Shown one piece after another: positions 49,391 to 61,830 of a DNA stretch of 64,000 nt. The notes under the pieces are model-generated. The model had not been told where the DNA came from. It did not search any database and saw only the letters and a program-made list of their open reading frames with translations. Position numbers and translations under genes: made by a program. Each line of letters starts with the position of its first letter. Within the stretch, counting starts at the first letter, position 1. The stretch is from NCBI GenBank assembly GCA_027186245.1, contig CP114493.1:1557501-1621500 (forward strand), read 5' to 3'. The DNA is from Coriaria nepalensis (taxonomy: Eukaryota; Streptophyta; Magnoliopsida; Cucurbitales; Coriariaceae).

Positions 49391-50010
49391 CTTAGTTGAC
49401 TTTTTTTCGTTCGATCCAGCAATCAATTAGTTCCACGGATTCCTACTCCAAGTCTTCTGCACGGATCGGATGCGGAAAATTCACCGATTATTCCCAATCA
49501 CAGTTGATCAGAAAAATTGGGCGAAAGTTTCTAACAACTGAAGAAGAAAACGAAAATTAAAGTTCAAAATTGAAGAAGATGAAGTAGACCTTGTGAAGCT
49601 GAGCACGATTTAGCGACGAAGCTGCTCGCTAATAGCAAGCTCTTCTCCTCCTTCGTCTTCTTCTTCTTCGCCTCCTTCCTTTCTACGATGCTCTTTTCTG
49701 ATTTTTGTTTCAACCGAAGACGACGAATGAGACAAAGCCTAACCGATTTGGAAAGAAAGGAGAAACGACGCGGTTTTGATTTGTTGCAGTCGTTGAGGCA
49801 AATCAGACGACGTCGTCCCTTTTTACTGGGCCTGAGAGTGGGACGATGCGATCTTTTGGGCTCAGTCTAATCCAGTGGTTCGGCCCATCTAACTGAGAGT
49901 GACAGACGATAATAGCTTTGGGCTATCTTCTGCCAAGCGCCACTCAGCCCATTTAACTGTCCCTGTAAACTGTTAAGAAACTCCGAGTCGAGAAGAAAAG
50001 AGAAGAGGAG
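49391..50010. promoter_or_regulatory. Shared intergenic region of two divergent genes
   Basis: Only 620 bases separate the MUB start (minus) from the pseudouridine synthase start (plus), so both 5' leaders and promoters must fit here. It is richer in GC than the flanks, pyrimidine-rich for the MUB side (CTTCTTCTTC near 49650-49680) and purine-rich for the other (GAAGAGGAG near 49990-50040), as 5' leaders often are. No TATA box stands out, fitting housekeeping genes. Confidence 0.55.
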
Positions 50011-53000
50011 ATGAAGAGGAGGGAAGAAGAAGAGGAAAGAAAAATGGGAGTTACTGATATTGTATGGCAAACACCTGCAAATCCTCCTGAGCCACACGAT
50101 TATATATTTCGCAACGGTAACATAATCAGCTCCAGAGAATGAAATTTTCCTTCTTCTTCTTCTTCTTGAGTTTGCATTAGTTTGTCGGGAATTGATTGTG
50201 CAGGGAGGAGGCATGTAAGACCGTACTATTTTGAGTTCATAGCTCATGTAAGTAATTCTCTGGCTCTCCTTTTTTTTTTTTTAATATTGTTTTCTGGTCG
50301 AAAGCTTGTTCGGGTTTTAATTTTGTTTGCAACTCCTCGATTAGACCTTAATTTGAATGATTTTTGTTTTTCGTGCAGGTTAAGAATCGATGGGCGGGAA
50401 AAATCATTGTAGATTTGTTTTCTGAAGAGTTCAAGGGCCGAACTTACGATTACTATGTATTATTCATCTTCTTCTATATATACTTGCATTCAGTTTAATC
50501 TTCTTTTCGTAATCTTTCATCTCTGTTCATGATGAAATGTTGAGCGAAATTGAAAATTGGTTCTCGTTAAATTTTTTAAGCAATCAGTTGAGCTTAATTT
50601 CTGGTTCTTAGTTTTGGTATAGAGCTGATTTGGATGATATGATTAGAGTCAAACACTCAGAAAAAAACCCTGGTTGATGTATCAATGATGTGCTTTACTC
50701 TATGAATATGTAGACATTTTTATGAATTGCTTTTTGAGCTTAAATCTATATTTTGTATCAACTTTTTTTCTTTGGTTTTCTATTATTGTTAGTTGAGTCT
50801 TAGTTTAGAGAATCTGACGTTGAGATCCGTAGGTCAGTGCGGTCAAGCATGGAAGGATACAAGTTGATGGAGAGATGGTACCTGTATCTTACATAGTTAA
50901 ATCATCTCAGAAGATGAGTCACTTCTTACACAGGTTTGCTTCTCAAAAGCAACTTCTTCTCTGGATTATAGATTTTGAAATGAGTTGTTTTTATACTCTT
51001 CCCAGCCTTTCACGTGTGAACTGTAATTTAGAGTGTTAACCATTGATTTATAATTTTCTATTAAGCTAATGTTTTTCCTTTACTAAGCTGCAATGTAGAG
51101 TTATTGAATTTGCAATTTATATAACCTTTTTTTTAGGCATGAACCACCTGTGATGGATTTTGAAATCAAAATTATCCATAAAGATCCGGATGTGGTTACT
51201 ATTTCTAAGCCTGCATCTATTCCGGTGAGTCAGCTGTGGGTTGTGATGTGAATATTATCACCATGCATGATCGGTCTATTGATAGCAAGTACACACATAT
51301 TTCATTTGCAACTAGTAGTCTGTTGATTTTTCCCTTCTAGTCATATCTATTGCAGTTTATATTGTTCTTTAGATCCTTACTATGTTCATATTGATCACTA
51401 GACTGCTTTATAGTTGTATTCTGATCAGATTGTCTATTTATTACTAAGGATGAACATTGTTCAAAACATTGTTCCTATTTTATCAATAGAATAATGTGCA
51501 ACTGGCATAATGATACACGTTTACAGTATGGAAATATAGGCTGACAAAGTGATCATCTTGCCTCTTTACTGTAGTGCAACCTTTTATGTGCCAAAGGGTA
51601 AAAAGAAGGATTACCTTTGCTCCTACCACTGATTTGACTTCACCCTGTTTACTTATGTTTGGTGTTGAAATTAAATCTTGCTAATGTTATACAGGTTCAT
51701 CCATGTGGTCAATATAGGAAGAACACTATTGTCGGCATCTTGGAGGCAGAGCATGGTTTGAGACCTTTATTTCGTATCCATTTTTCCAATCGCGATCTTC
51801 TGGGAGAAAATACTGTAATATTATTTATAGATTTGTCTAATGTAGTATATAATATGTTCATTAAATAGAGGTGCAATAGTGAGTATATTGTCACATTTTT
51901 CTCCCACTCTGTCGTCGGAAATTTGTGGACTTTTTCGTATCAATTTATTGCCTTAACTAAATGATGAAAGCTATCCATAGACTAGATCGGCTTGTCTCAG
52001 GACTTCTTATCCTTGCTAGAACTGCTAAAAAAGCTGACATTTTCAGACAACAGGTAAGTGTAATGCTATGTGATCTGTCTTCTGAGTTTTTCTTATCACA
52101 AGAATTCGTTCTTCCTGAAAACCTTAAGCTAGTCCCATCACTGTAAAACAGTTGATAGTATGTATTCTACATGTGTATTATGCGATCTTAATGAACTACA
52201 ATTGATACCTGTCATCCAGCAGACATGAAATTTTCTTCCATTTTCTATAATTGTTACAATATGATACCAATCTTTATGTTACATGCTTCAAACTCAAATA
52301 TTCATTGTGTATATTGCAGATTGAGGCTGGGAAGATACATAAACAGTACATTGCAAGAGTGACTGGTGTTTTCCCAGAGGATGAGGTATCAAAAATATTA
52401 AGCTAGGGTATTAATGTAATTCACATCATAAGTTATAATTTAAAGAATATGTATTTTCATACGGCATTTCTTTATTAAATAAAAAATTAAAATACCCAAA
52501 TTCTCACTTTTTGGATAACCCGATCCATTTTTTTACACCATTAAGCCACAGAAAAGGGAACTGTAAAAAAAAAAGTATGGGGAGAAAAGGTTAAATAGTT
52601 GAAAGCCTATCTTACATACATCGGCTATCAATATTGGTATTTGACAATCCTTGTGAAACTTTCTATTTCCAAAGAACACTCCATCTCCATCTATTGAACT
52701 AGTTCTTATGTTGATATCTATTCAAAAAATAAAGGGCGTTGGATTGGTCTCAAATTCAATTATAAAATTCACATACATGGGAATATTGGAGATAGTGGAT
52801 GGAGGCTGGGGGTGAGGTTCCTTTAAGGCCTGAGAGGTGAAATGCTTGTGCTTAAACTCCTACAATGAGAATGAATTTTATGCTGGTATTGACAAGAACA
52901 TGGGTTAGACAATCAATACATTTTTGGGAAGATTGGCATCCAACTCTCTCTACATCCATTTTGTTTTGTTTTTTTTTGTGCTTGCTCCAGTCTATCATAC

Positions 53001-54982
53001 TAAGTTAATTGCAAGCTGCTTGATAATCTGTTCGGAAGTAGAGGATCTGTTAGTTTGTTTATGTGACTAATCCTCTAATTAATTTTCATTTTAGCAAGTT
53101 GTAGACGTGAACATAAATTATAATGCTCGGGAAGGAAGGAGCACAGCAGAGGTGAACATCTTTTTCAGTTTTTTTTCCCCTCTTCTTACTGTTATGATTT
53201 AGTTGTTAATGGAGAGGATAATTGGATGGAATCATATGAATGAGGGTTTAATGATCGGTACTTCTAATGGTGGTGGAGAAAGAAAAGGAGTTGGTTATAA
53301 CTTATAATGTTTCCATCTCTTGTTAATATGAGATGAAAATATTATGCTTTATTTTTGGGTTGAACGCTTAGTACAATTGTAACCACTCCCACTTCGATCT
53401 TCCAAGTCCACTCAGGTTATCCATTCCTAGGGCTATATAACAGAAAGGAAAAATGTACCAAGCCTTGTTCAAATTTTTTGTGGTCAAGAAATGTCAAGAA
53501 TTGATTCAGTTTGTCTCATTTTGGATTTGAGTCTCTTAATATGTTGGAAACGCTAATTGAGTTCAGGCTTCAGCATAAGAAAGATTGGGCTATTGGTATT
53601 GTCAAATGCTGGAACATATAGGCATAAAAACTCTCTTGGTTGAGAATGACTAATGGAAGATTAGGTATTGGTATAGGCATAAAAGGTTGGGCTGTTTACT
53701 CCCCAACCCAGTACCTTGAACAGGTATTGGTTGGTGACAGTATTAGTTAACATGGGAAAATAGTGACACTTCTTCCACCATGGGTTGATTTCCTGGAAAA
53801 AGCTCCTTTGGTGCTTGGCGTCTTCCATTTTTCTTTGAAAATACATACATTGTGAGTGTTGTCTTTAATAATGTTACTATCATTAGAGAGTATGCAACAC
53901 TAAACTTAAAAAGCGTCATTATGACTGCAGGTGAATGATTATTGCTCAGATGCTCCCACCAAGGGAAAATCTGCTCGGACAAAGTTCACCAGAATCAGTA
54001 CCAATGGGATTCAAAGTCTAGTATCGTGTGAACCAATAACTGGCCGAACTCATCAAGTGCGTAAATTCTAGAAAAAACTCAAAACACTTGTCTACTAAAA
54101 TGGCCTTTTCAATTCCCATTATTCAATTCTACTAGTTTGATTTTATACCTTCACTGGCGTTTCAAATAGCAATCCAAATTTCTGTTAGATTTCATGCTAT
54201 GATCAATAATTATTCATTAGTGTCTGAATTCGACTAATATGTGTGGTTCTTTTCCTACTGGCCTTTAAATTCTTTTAAGGCCATTATTGACTTGAAATTC
54301 AATCTTTCCCTTGTAATGTCTCTGTGATGCAGATCCGTGTCCACTTGCAATATGCAGGCCATCCAATAGCCAATGACATGCTTTACCTATCTAAAGATGT
54401 TTCTGAACGATTTTCCCAACAAACAGGTGCAGATAGAGCTGCAATGACTTCAACCCATTCTCCTCAATCCACCATTTCAGGAAATTGTCTCAGTGAATAT
54501 GAAGACTCTGGTGAAGATTTCAGCATTGACCCTATGTGTACAAACTGTCCAAATTTAGCTCCCAAAGGGTAAGAAAATTTTTAATTCTCGGTTAAAGATG
54601 CACAAAAAGGATTCCTTCTGGTCCACTATAGGTATCATAGTTTAGATTCTGTGGGTAAAATGGATTTTTTATTTACATCATATTTTAACAAGAATCATAC
54701 TTCTGTGTGCCCAAATTGAATTCTAGACTGAATTTGAAGCTTTAATCGCCGAACCAAATGCATCCTAGAACTGACTGCTGCCACAAATCCAAAAGAGAAC
54801 ATGCTTTTTGAAGCGTCTAATAGTAACACATTCATGTATTTGCATTCCTTTCTGACTGAATCTTCTCTTGAATTTGCAGTTACGATGGCAATGAAGAGGG
54901 TTTATGGCTACATTGTTTTCGATACTCTGGACCGGGATGGGCCTATGAATGCCCGTATCCATATTGGGCTTCACTTAGCTAG
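50011..54982 (+). CDS. RluA-family RNA pseudouridine synthase (plant RNA pseudouridine synthase 7 type)
   Basis: Twelve exons: 50011-50116, 50204-50247, 50379-50456, 50833-50933, 51137-51224, 51695-51773, 51971-52053, 52320-52385, 53095-53151, 53931-54056, 54333-54568, 54880-54982. They sum to 1167 bases: 388 residues and a stop. An S4-like RNA-binding part (about 75-110, VKHGRIQVDGEMVPVSYIVK) precedes the catalytic domain. The catalytic Asp is Asp171 in HRLDRLVSG (residues 168-176). Other family blocks are [35 protein letters not shown] and, at the end, SIDPMCTNCP and LWLHCFRYSG. RluA enzymes turn uridine into pseudouridine in rRNA or tRNA; the target of this eukaryotic branch is not evident. 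The order of blocks and the intron positions resemble the Arabidopsis protein known as RNA pseudouridine synthase 7. No organelle transit peptide is apparent at the charged N-terminus (MKRREEEEERK). Confidence 0.92.
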
Positions 54983-56173
54983 TATCTTTCACTATTTATG
55001 TAAGTTCATTTCTACTATTCTTGTATGTCATAAAACAGGAGATAGTGAATGCCACATTATTGATAGCCCGTTATGTTTTTTTGAGTGCTTAATCTGCAGG
55101 TTGTCTCATGTCCGTACTTGTATCAGGACAGGGACTAGGAAGATTCCTCTGTTCAGTAATATATTTATAATAATAACCCTTTTCATTGGGTCATTGCATG
55201 TTCAACGGTTCATGAGTTGATGGCTGGTGGGCTACCTCAAATACATATAATAATAATAATGAACTCATGTGGGGTCCATTTGTTTAAAAGCATTCTAGAA
55301 CTACACGTCGACACGAACAGAATCTGTGATTCTCCACTGGTTTGATTCGATGGTTTCAAAAGCAGAGCAATAATAATGTTTTGTTTTTGTTCTTTTTCAA
55401 ATCAGAAAGGTCTGTATCTTGTGCCCCAAGCTTACATTCGATTTAAGGAAGAGCCGCCATTGCTAAAAAGAACGGTTAGTTATTGGATGGGGATTCCTTT
55501 TCAGAAGAATATTCTTTATGGTTCATTGGTTCTCTCTTTTATGTGATTGTCTTTTTTTATTATTATTATATATTATTATTTTTTATTCATTGAAAGTGTG
55601 TATTAATTTACATACAGAAATCAGTACTAGATTGCTTTTAGATTTTTGACCAGAAAAGGATTGGCTACCAATTTATTTCTCAGCTTTTTGTACACAGGAT
55701 CCGACTCCGAATTTGATGGTAGTCACGTTCGTGTTGTTGAGACTTCACGATTTTAATATCTGACTTTTTTTTCTCTTTTTATTTTTTATTTTTAATATTT
55801 TTTCATTTTTATTTTTCGATTCAATTTCACCGTGCAAAGAGATAGTTTGGAGCTATATGAGTTCGTATCATTCTAAAACTCGATAATATTTGTGAAATAT
55901 TATATTTTTTAATAAAGAATATTTATTTCATTTAATGTCATCATTTTATAAGATATTTATGTTTATTTAAATGCCCTTGATTAAATGAAGTGATATTTAT
56001 AAACGGTTAGATCGAATTTTTGACTGATACATATTTTAATGAGTTTAGATTGAGATGATATGTATTGTTGTATCGTTACACATTCCCTCCACTTTTGTTG
56101 TTTTCGCCATTGTCGCTCCACCTTCATCGTTGCCACCGCTGCTTTTCATCCTCATCACCACCATCATTCACGG
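54983..56173. other. 3' flank of the pseudouridine synthase gene, no gene
   Basis: Contains the 3' UTR, a TAA/ATT microsatellite near 55238-55256 and 55553-55580, and AT-rich DNA. The 139-codon frame that overlaps 54801-55220 is the wrong frame of the last exon plus UTR. Confidence 0.5.
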
Positions 56174-56328
56174 TGGATGAGGGGCAGGTGAGACGACGAT
56201 GATAAAGAAGTTAGGATAATTATAAAGGTGGGGTGACGACAATGAAGTAGTGGATGAGGGGAAGGTGAGACGACGATGATAAAGAAGTTGGGATAATTAC
56301 AAAGGTGGGGTGACGACAATGAAGTAGT
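56174..56328 (+). repeat. 77-bp tandem duplication
   Basis: GTGGATGAGGGGxAGGTGAGACGACGATGATAAAGAAGTT... repeats from about 56251 with only a few changes. Confidence 0.9.
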
Positions 56329-56798
56329 GGCGGTAGCTGTGACGATGGAAGTGGAACAACGGAGCTGAGGAGGTGATGGCAACAAAGATGAGATATCGGT
56401 GGTGGCGGCAACAAAGTTTTGGTGACAATGATTGGACAAAAATGGAAAAAAATAGAAGGGTAAAATTAATTTTATAAAAGTTAGGTAGAGGTTTTTTGAA
56501 TTTATTAAGATTTTTCTTTTATATTATATATTTAACGGATTAATATAAGGGGGAAAAAACCCATTTTTTGGTTGATTCAAGTGATTTTCATATCCGTTTC
56601 AAGTAAACACCCGTTTGTTTGTTGCAAATAAATCTTTGATTTGCTTTCACGTTTCATTCTGCATCAGAAAGATAAAGATTGAATTTAACAGAAACATGGG
56701 TCTAGGCTAGGGAGGAGGAAGAATGAACTCTGTCGACATGTTGTTTTGAATGGTTCTTTAGTTCTTGTAATTGTGTTTGATGCTTAATCTAGCAAACT

Positions 56799-57038
56799 TC
56801 AATCTAGATAATGATTCTTTATCGTGTAATTTATGTTGTAAAAAGTTTGAACCGATTGTTCCAATTTATAATACTTTATGATCGGATTCCATGGATGAAT
56901 CTCGTTGTTGTTATCAGCGAATGTTGGTAGTGGGTTCCAATAGCCACCGTTTGCATAGAAGTTGGCGGCTGTAATTATTGGTTGGACGAATTGAATTCCT
57001 ATGGTAGTGAAAATGAGTTGAGTTAAAATTTCAAGCAA
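56799..57038 (-). CDS. Unrecognised 79-codon frame, possibly a gene fragment
   Basis: The translation (FVQPIITAANFYANGGYWN, PLPTFADNNNEIHPWNPI) has protein-like composition rather than the low-complexity look of random AT-rich frames, and a pyrimidine-poor ATTACAG sits inside it that could be an acceptor. I recognise no family. It lies 360 bases downstream of the germin-like pseudogene on the same strand; it could be a broken exon of something else. Confidence 0.25.
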   Translation of the reverse strand: MLEILTQLIFTTIGIQFVQPIITAANFYANGGYWNPLPTFADNNNEIHPWNPIIKYYKLEQSVQTFYNINYTIKNHYLD

Positions 57039-57389
57039 TTTTCACATTTAGATTTAATTTCATCGAATGATCTAGAATTTGTGTAAAAAAGCATATCATT
57101 TAAACTTGTCCTAATTATGCGATGGCCTTGCATTGGGGGACTAGTAAAGTATTGCTTGGTTGGAATTTAGCTTAGTTAGCTTAGATACCTTCCGACATAA
57201 CTAAAAATTAAAAAAATCCCGTCCAAATAAAATTGATGTTTAATATTATATAGATTGTACTTCAAATTTACGTACAAATTGGACCGAAACAGATCCTCCC
57301 ACATGGAGACTTGGTACTAACAACTAACAAGCAAAATTTCAGAGAGCTCTATTGAGAAGGAAAAGAGAAAGAAAAACGTATAACCCAAA

Positions 57390-58101
57390 TTAAAATCTTA
57401 CCAAAAAGATGTAGATATAAAGATTAAGAACCAAACTTGGATTTAATGTTATTATGACTTCATCTCTAATCCGAAAAGTTTTACTCAAAACCTCGTTAGG
57501 AATCCGAAAAGTTTTAGTCAAAACCTCGTTAGGAATCGAAGGTTTAGTACCAAAAAGAGTTGTGGGCACAGCAACACTCCCCAGCAATTGACTATTAAAA
57601 GCAGTGAACAAAAGAGCTTTGCCTTCTCCAACATTCATCTGAAAATGAACAAGTCCTCTAGGAATCACAAAAATGCCCCCTTCACTCAAACCTTAGAGTG
57701 ATAAACATTTCTGGTCATTACAAACCCGACAAGGAGTTTCCCTTGAATAACGGCCGCAGTCTAAGACACCCGTAGGGTGGGAGTGAGGCGGGTTCAGCTC
57801 AACTGGGGCGAAATTGACCCGGTTCATGGACAGCCCGAGCGTGGTTAGGCCCGGAAATGAAAGAACATTGGCCAGTGTGGCTTTCCAACTGAAAAGGTTT
57901 GTTGTGTTGCCTTCTTAGTCCTTCAACGAAGAAGTCATTTGAGGTTACTTCGTATATTGGTTTGAATGGAAAGCCATTGAGATAGGTAGTAGAGTGAGAA
58001 GAGTTTAGGTCTCCAATACTGAAGTCTTGTAATGGATCAGGGTCAGCTAAGACTAGAGGAACTAATAGAATGATGCAAAGTAGACTTAACGGAAAGGGCA
58101 T
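57390..58101 (-). pseudogene. Germin-like protein (cupin) pseudogene
   Basis: The minus strand begins with a plausible signal peptide (MPFPLSLLCIILLVPLVLADP) and DPLQDF, the mature start of germin-like proteins: secreted, manganese-binding single-cupin apoplastic proteins. Homology continues in other frames: [37 protein letters not shown] (germin box 1, with HSHP for HTHP), [15 protein letters not shown], then [20 protein letters not shown] (box 2) and [15 protein letters not shown] near the end. It is broken by a frameshift near 57890-57930, by a scrambled stretch where the metal-ligand Glu block (RATEV) should be (57760-57775), and by a shift or stop near 57690. Both disulfide Cys are gone: DFSIGD for DFCVAD and GFPFK for GFPCK. 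A 30-base in-frame duplication (57475-57536) repeats PNEVLxKTFRI. No intron was needed. Confidence 0.88.
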
Positions 58102-60132
58102 GGTCGTGTTTGCAACTCTTTTTTTTAAGACAAATATTTGTTGCTGGAATATAATATTGTGTAAGATCATGGTGTTATATATATATATATATGTATATAA
58201 GTTAGGAGGCTTGTTCAAGAGAGTTATATCAAGAGAGTTATAATAAGAAGCTGAAAGCTATACGATGATTTATTACAAGTATGACTTTCTCTACAAATCT
58301 TTGAAATTTGAAATTGGAATATTGTTTCAAACAATTTGAAATAAATATTTAAAAATTTTTAGATAGACTTAATTTATGTAGGTTGAGTAATTATAATTAT
58401 ATATAAAATGGGTGTCATATTTTTTAATCCCAGTTGGGAAAACTGGTGGAAGGTGGCTGACCTTGAATAAGGAGAGGAGTTGACTTAGAGAGTAGACCTT
58501 AACATTAAACAGAAGAAAAAGAAGATTTTTATGAAGAAAAAAACACCATCTACCAAATCGAAGGGACTAGTGAAGATAACCTATTACTCTACGACATTGA
58601 TTTTCTGTCATCTCCTTTCTCTCTTTCTCCTCAGTAAATGCACTTCATTTTCCCAACTCCGGTCCACACTTGCAAACTGACCATTTCAAAAAGTTCATAA
58701 TAGCTCAAGAACTCTCCAAGTAAAAGGTAAACTTCTAAAAACACTCATAAAATTGCTAGAATTTTGACAAATTCAAGTGAGAACAGAGTAAGAGGAGGAA
58801 GACTAATATTGAATCTGTAAACTGAAAGTGTGTGTTGCCAATCTTTTCATTTCATTGAACAAATACATTATAATATAAAAATGAATTTTAATCATCATCA
58901 CAAATACAAAAAAATCTTACTTGATTGTTTACAAATTTAAAAAAATAACATACTACATCAACTAATAAAAGTTTGCTTAAAAACAAAATAAAAACATACA
59001 TTACAGCATGTTCTAAAATTATAAAGCAAATAAGCTTTATGTTGGTTGAGGACCAAAGGTCCAAAATTGGTAACAAGCTCTCAATTGAATAAAAAACAGC
59101 TTCAACATGTTCATAAGGATTAATAGAACTTGTTAAGACAAAAGAGAAAACACCATTGGACAACAAATCTTCATCTGCCTTGCCATGACAAATGCCAGAA
59201 CAACATCTAACCAAAATGACATTAATTCTTTATTTTTGATCCGATTTGCTTTAAACTAATTTCCGTAAGTTTATTTTAAGAAGATCCAACTGATGTAGAA
59301 TTTTTATCCGATGCAGAATTCAATTGCAAGAAAAAAGTCAACTACAAATAGAAAAAATAGAATTCTAAAAGTAGGATCATATTCTAATAAAAATAACTTA
59401 TGTAATTGTGAGTCCAATCTGATCTCACTCTCTAATCATCTAATCTCTCTAACCATGTAATGGTAAGATGTTTCGTTTGACTCTAGTGAAACTGGCGTTT
59501 AGAATTCTAGATTTTTGGTTATATTTTATGGACCTACCTTAAATTTTGTAGTGTCTTAGCTCATGCACGGAATCAAAATCACTCTTTACCTTCTTTCTCT
59601 GTGTATTTAAATAGACACATTATTAGTGAATTCTCTATTCCTATTCCTTTCTATTCTTAGAAGACTTTGAGATAGTATCTAAAGAGTCTAACCACCTCCA
59701 TGATGGGCCTAATACACCAATCTACCGCATGAGTTTAAAATTGAATCCGTATGTATAAAAATTCAAATTCTATATGTAATATATAAATACTTGTCTTCCC
59801 CAAGATAAGAAATATGATATACACTTAGCTTCATTTAAGAACACTTGTTTTTTTTTTTTTTTTTTTTCCAATTGAGGTATAAAATTTAATTTGGGCCACC
59901 AAATTATCCGGTTTAGGTCTAAAACAAATAGTCTTCATTATACTCAAATGAACCTTGTTATGCTGTTAGCCTTGGCCAAATATTGTTAAAAAATACGACA
60001 TAAAATAAAGATAGTAAATAGATGAGTTGTACGCTTGATCATATGATAAATAAACATTCATTACTTAACTGGTAATTAAATTAAAACCTTAAATGATCAT
60101 ATTACAAACCTAGATACCTTAGCTAGAGCCTC

Positions 60133-60169
<37 letters not shown>

Positions 60170-60354
60170 ACATAATTTGCCCAACCAGGAGCTAGAACTT
60201 CACTAGCTATAACATGCATGCGTGCAAATCTAGCTAGAACAGTACTAGGGCGATATAATAACAAATTCACACACAATTAATGATTTATGGTGATAAAGAG
60301 GAGTACTAGCTAGTCATGGTTCTAGTACTCAAGCATGGGTTTAACCCTTAAGGC
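58102..60354. other. Gene-free region between the germin-like pseudogene and SWEET
   Basis: Includes the pseudogene's old promoter (a TATATATATATATA run at 58179-58194), a T23 run at 59847-59869 and the GA repeat listed separately. The minus frame at 58888-59214 begins MVRCCSGICHGKADEDLL and has no family I recognise. Confidence 0.45.
60132..60167 (+). repeat. (AG)n microsatellite
   Basis: About eighteen AG units, some 190 bases beyond the SWEET stop codon. Confidence 0.95.
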
Positions 60355-61708
60355 TTAATTTGTTTCCTTGCTTGCTATTTCTTGTTTATGTTCCTCCATT
60401 TTGGGATCGATAATTGCTTCGATGCTCATAATGTCGCTTGGCTGGAAAACAACGGTCGGAGTCAGCTCGGTGCAAACCACCGTTCCCAATTTGACAACAT
60501 CAATTATGTGCTCTGATAATTCTTGAAGCTTGTTTGGTTGATTTTCTGACCCGATTATAACTTTCTTTGCGTTCTTGTATACCAAAAACAACACCATCTG
60601 AGCTGTGCCGAACAGAAACCCTAGCGTGTTTGGAAACTGCATGCATTTTCATGCAACCAATAATTAAATATATATACATGATATTAATCAACTTTTTTAA
60701 TTAGGAAATTAATTCAGAAATGAACTTACTGCAATGTAGTAGTCCTTAAGGAAAAGGCCATAGAAAAACCACATGACTGCACTAACAGTGAGGAAAAATG
60801 ATAATGGAAGTGGCATGAACTCCACACTCTTTGTTCGTATAACTTGTCTCTGCACCCACCATAAGTATTTGTTCATTTACTTATTTATTAATATTATTAA
60901 AAAAATAAAATAAATAGAAAATCTTATGATCACTCACAATGATGCAAAGAGGTGCAGCAAAGACACTAACGTTGAAGACAAGACATATCCAACCTATAAC
61001 CTTGAGCCGTTTCGCTCCTTTCGACAGAAAGAATGTCAAAACAAGCATCGAACCAAACCCAACAATATTCAACAACGTTATCAGCTTCAAACTTTGCATC
61101 TGCAAGAAAAAAAAAAAAACCAACAAATTGTACGTAAATAATTAAGTAATTACTAATTTTAGATTAATGAATATTGTATTACGGTAATCAGTTAAATATT
61201 TTACCCTAGTTTTTCTGGGAGCGTAGAAGATGAAGAGAATGATGTAAGTAGACTCGACGACACAACCAACTATGTTGATCGTGATGAGGAGAGTTCCACC
61301 CTGTTTGCAAAGGGCGTAGTAAATCCAAAGCATAGCACTGAATAATCCAACTGCATAAGGTAAACACTGGAACCCTTCTGTAGATTTCTTCTTGTAAATT
61401 TTGTAAAATGTTGGCCTGTAATTAATTTTTAGATTAAAATTCAATCTCCACCTAATTACGTAGTTAGACAATAATTAGATGTTATAACCAACAAAAAAAA
61501 ATCACTTACACTGGAGCCAAGAAGACGAGAAACGAGATGATGTTTCCTGCATACAACATCAACAAAACAAAATAATGTAACCATATTATCACAAATATTG
61601 ATGTGACTATTATGAGTCAAATACTCCTGGAGTATATTAAAAATTCTCAAACAGAAACGTACCGAGAAGCCCAAAAACAAACGTCCATGTTTGGTGATCA
61701 ATAGCCAT
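60355..61708 (-). CDS. SWEET: SWEET sugar transporter (MtN3/saliva family), clade III-like
   Basis: Six exons on the minus strand: 61663-61708, 61510-61546, 61205-61415, 60938-61099, 60730-60849, 60355-60636, totalling 858 bases: 285 residues and a stop. Two MtN3 triple-helix repeats (about 10-98 and 132-217) joined by a linker helix give the seven-helix SWEET fold, followed by a ~68-residue polar cytosolic tail. Conserved features are present: Pro27 and Pro47 at helix kinks, Asn75 and Asn195 at the sugar site, and the [25 protein letters not shown] and [12 protein letters not shown] signatures. SWEETs are facilitators for glucose or sucrose; the length, tail and the [12 protein letters not shown] block favour clade III (the SWEET9-15 group, mostly plasma-membrane sucrose export), though the clade is inferred by eye. 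The first two exons are tiny, as usual for this family. Confidence 0.93.
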
Positions 61709-61830
61709 CTCTTCACAAAAGAATGAAAGCGTTTAAATTTCTCTCTAACTTAACAATTGTGGTTAGATGTATATATCAATGTTGGCATAAGGGATATTGG
61801 AGAGGACCCATTTATATAGAGCGAGAGGGG
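61709..61830 (-). promoter_or_regulatory. SWEET core promoter with TATA box
   Basis: On the minus strand CTATATAAATGGG lies at about 61808-61820, roughly 105 bases before the start codon, a good TATA box with room for a short leader. Clade III SWEET promoters are known targets of TAL effectors in some crops, but I see no basis for assigning such a site here. Confidence 0.65.

Noticed and set aside
54801..55220. 139-codon plus frame beside the pseudouridine synthase
   Set aside because: It overlaps the last exon in another frame and extends into the 3' UTR.
58888..59214. 108-codon minus frame starting MVRCCSGICHGK
   Set aside because: The first third looks protein-like, but the rest is hydrophobic AT-rich filler with no family; too weak to call a gene.
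61456..61716. 86-codon minus frame over SWEET exon 1
   Set aside because: Wrong frame: the true exon 1 starts at 61708 and splices at 61663.
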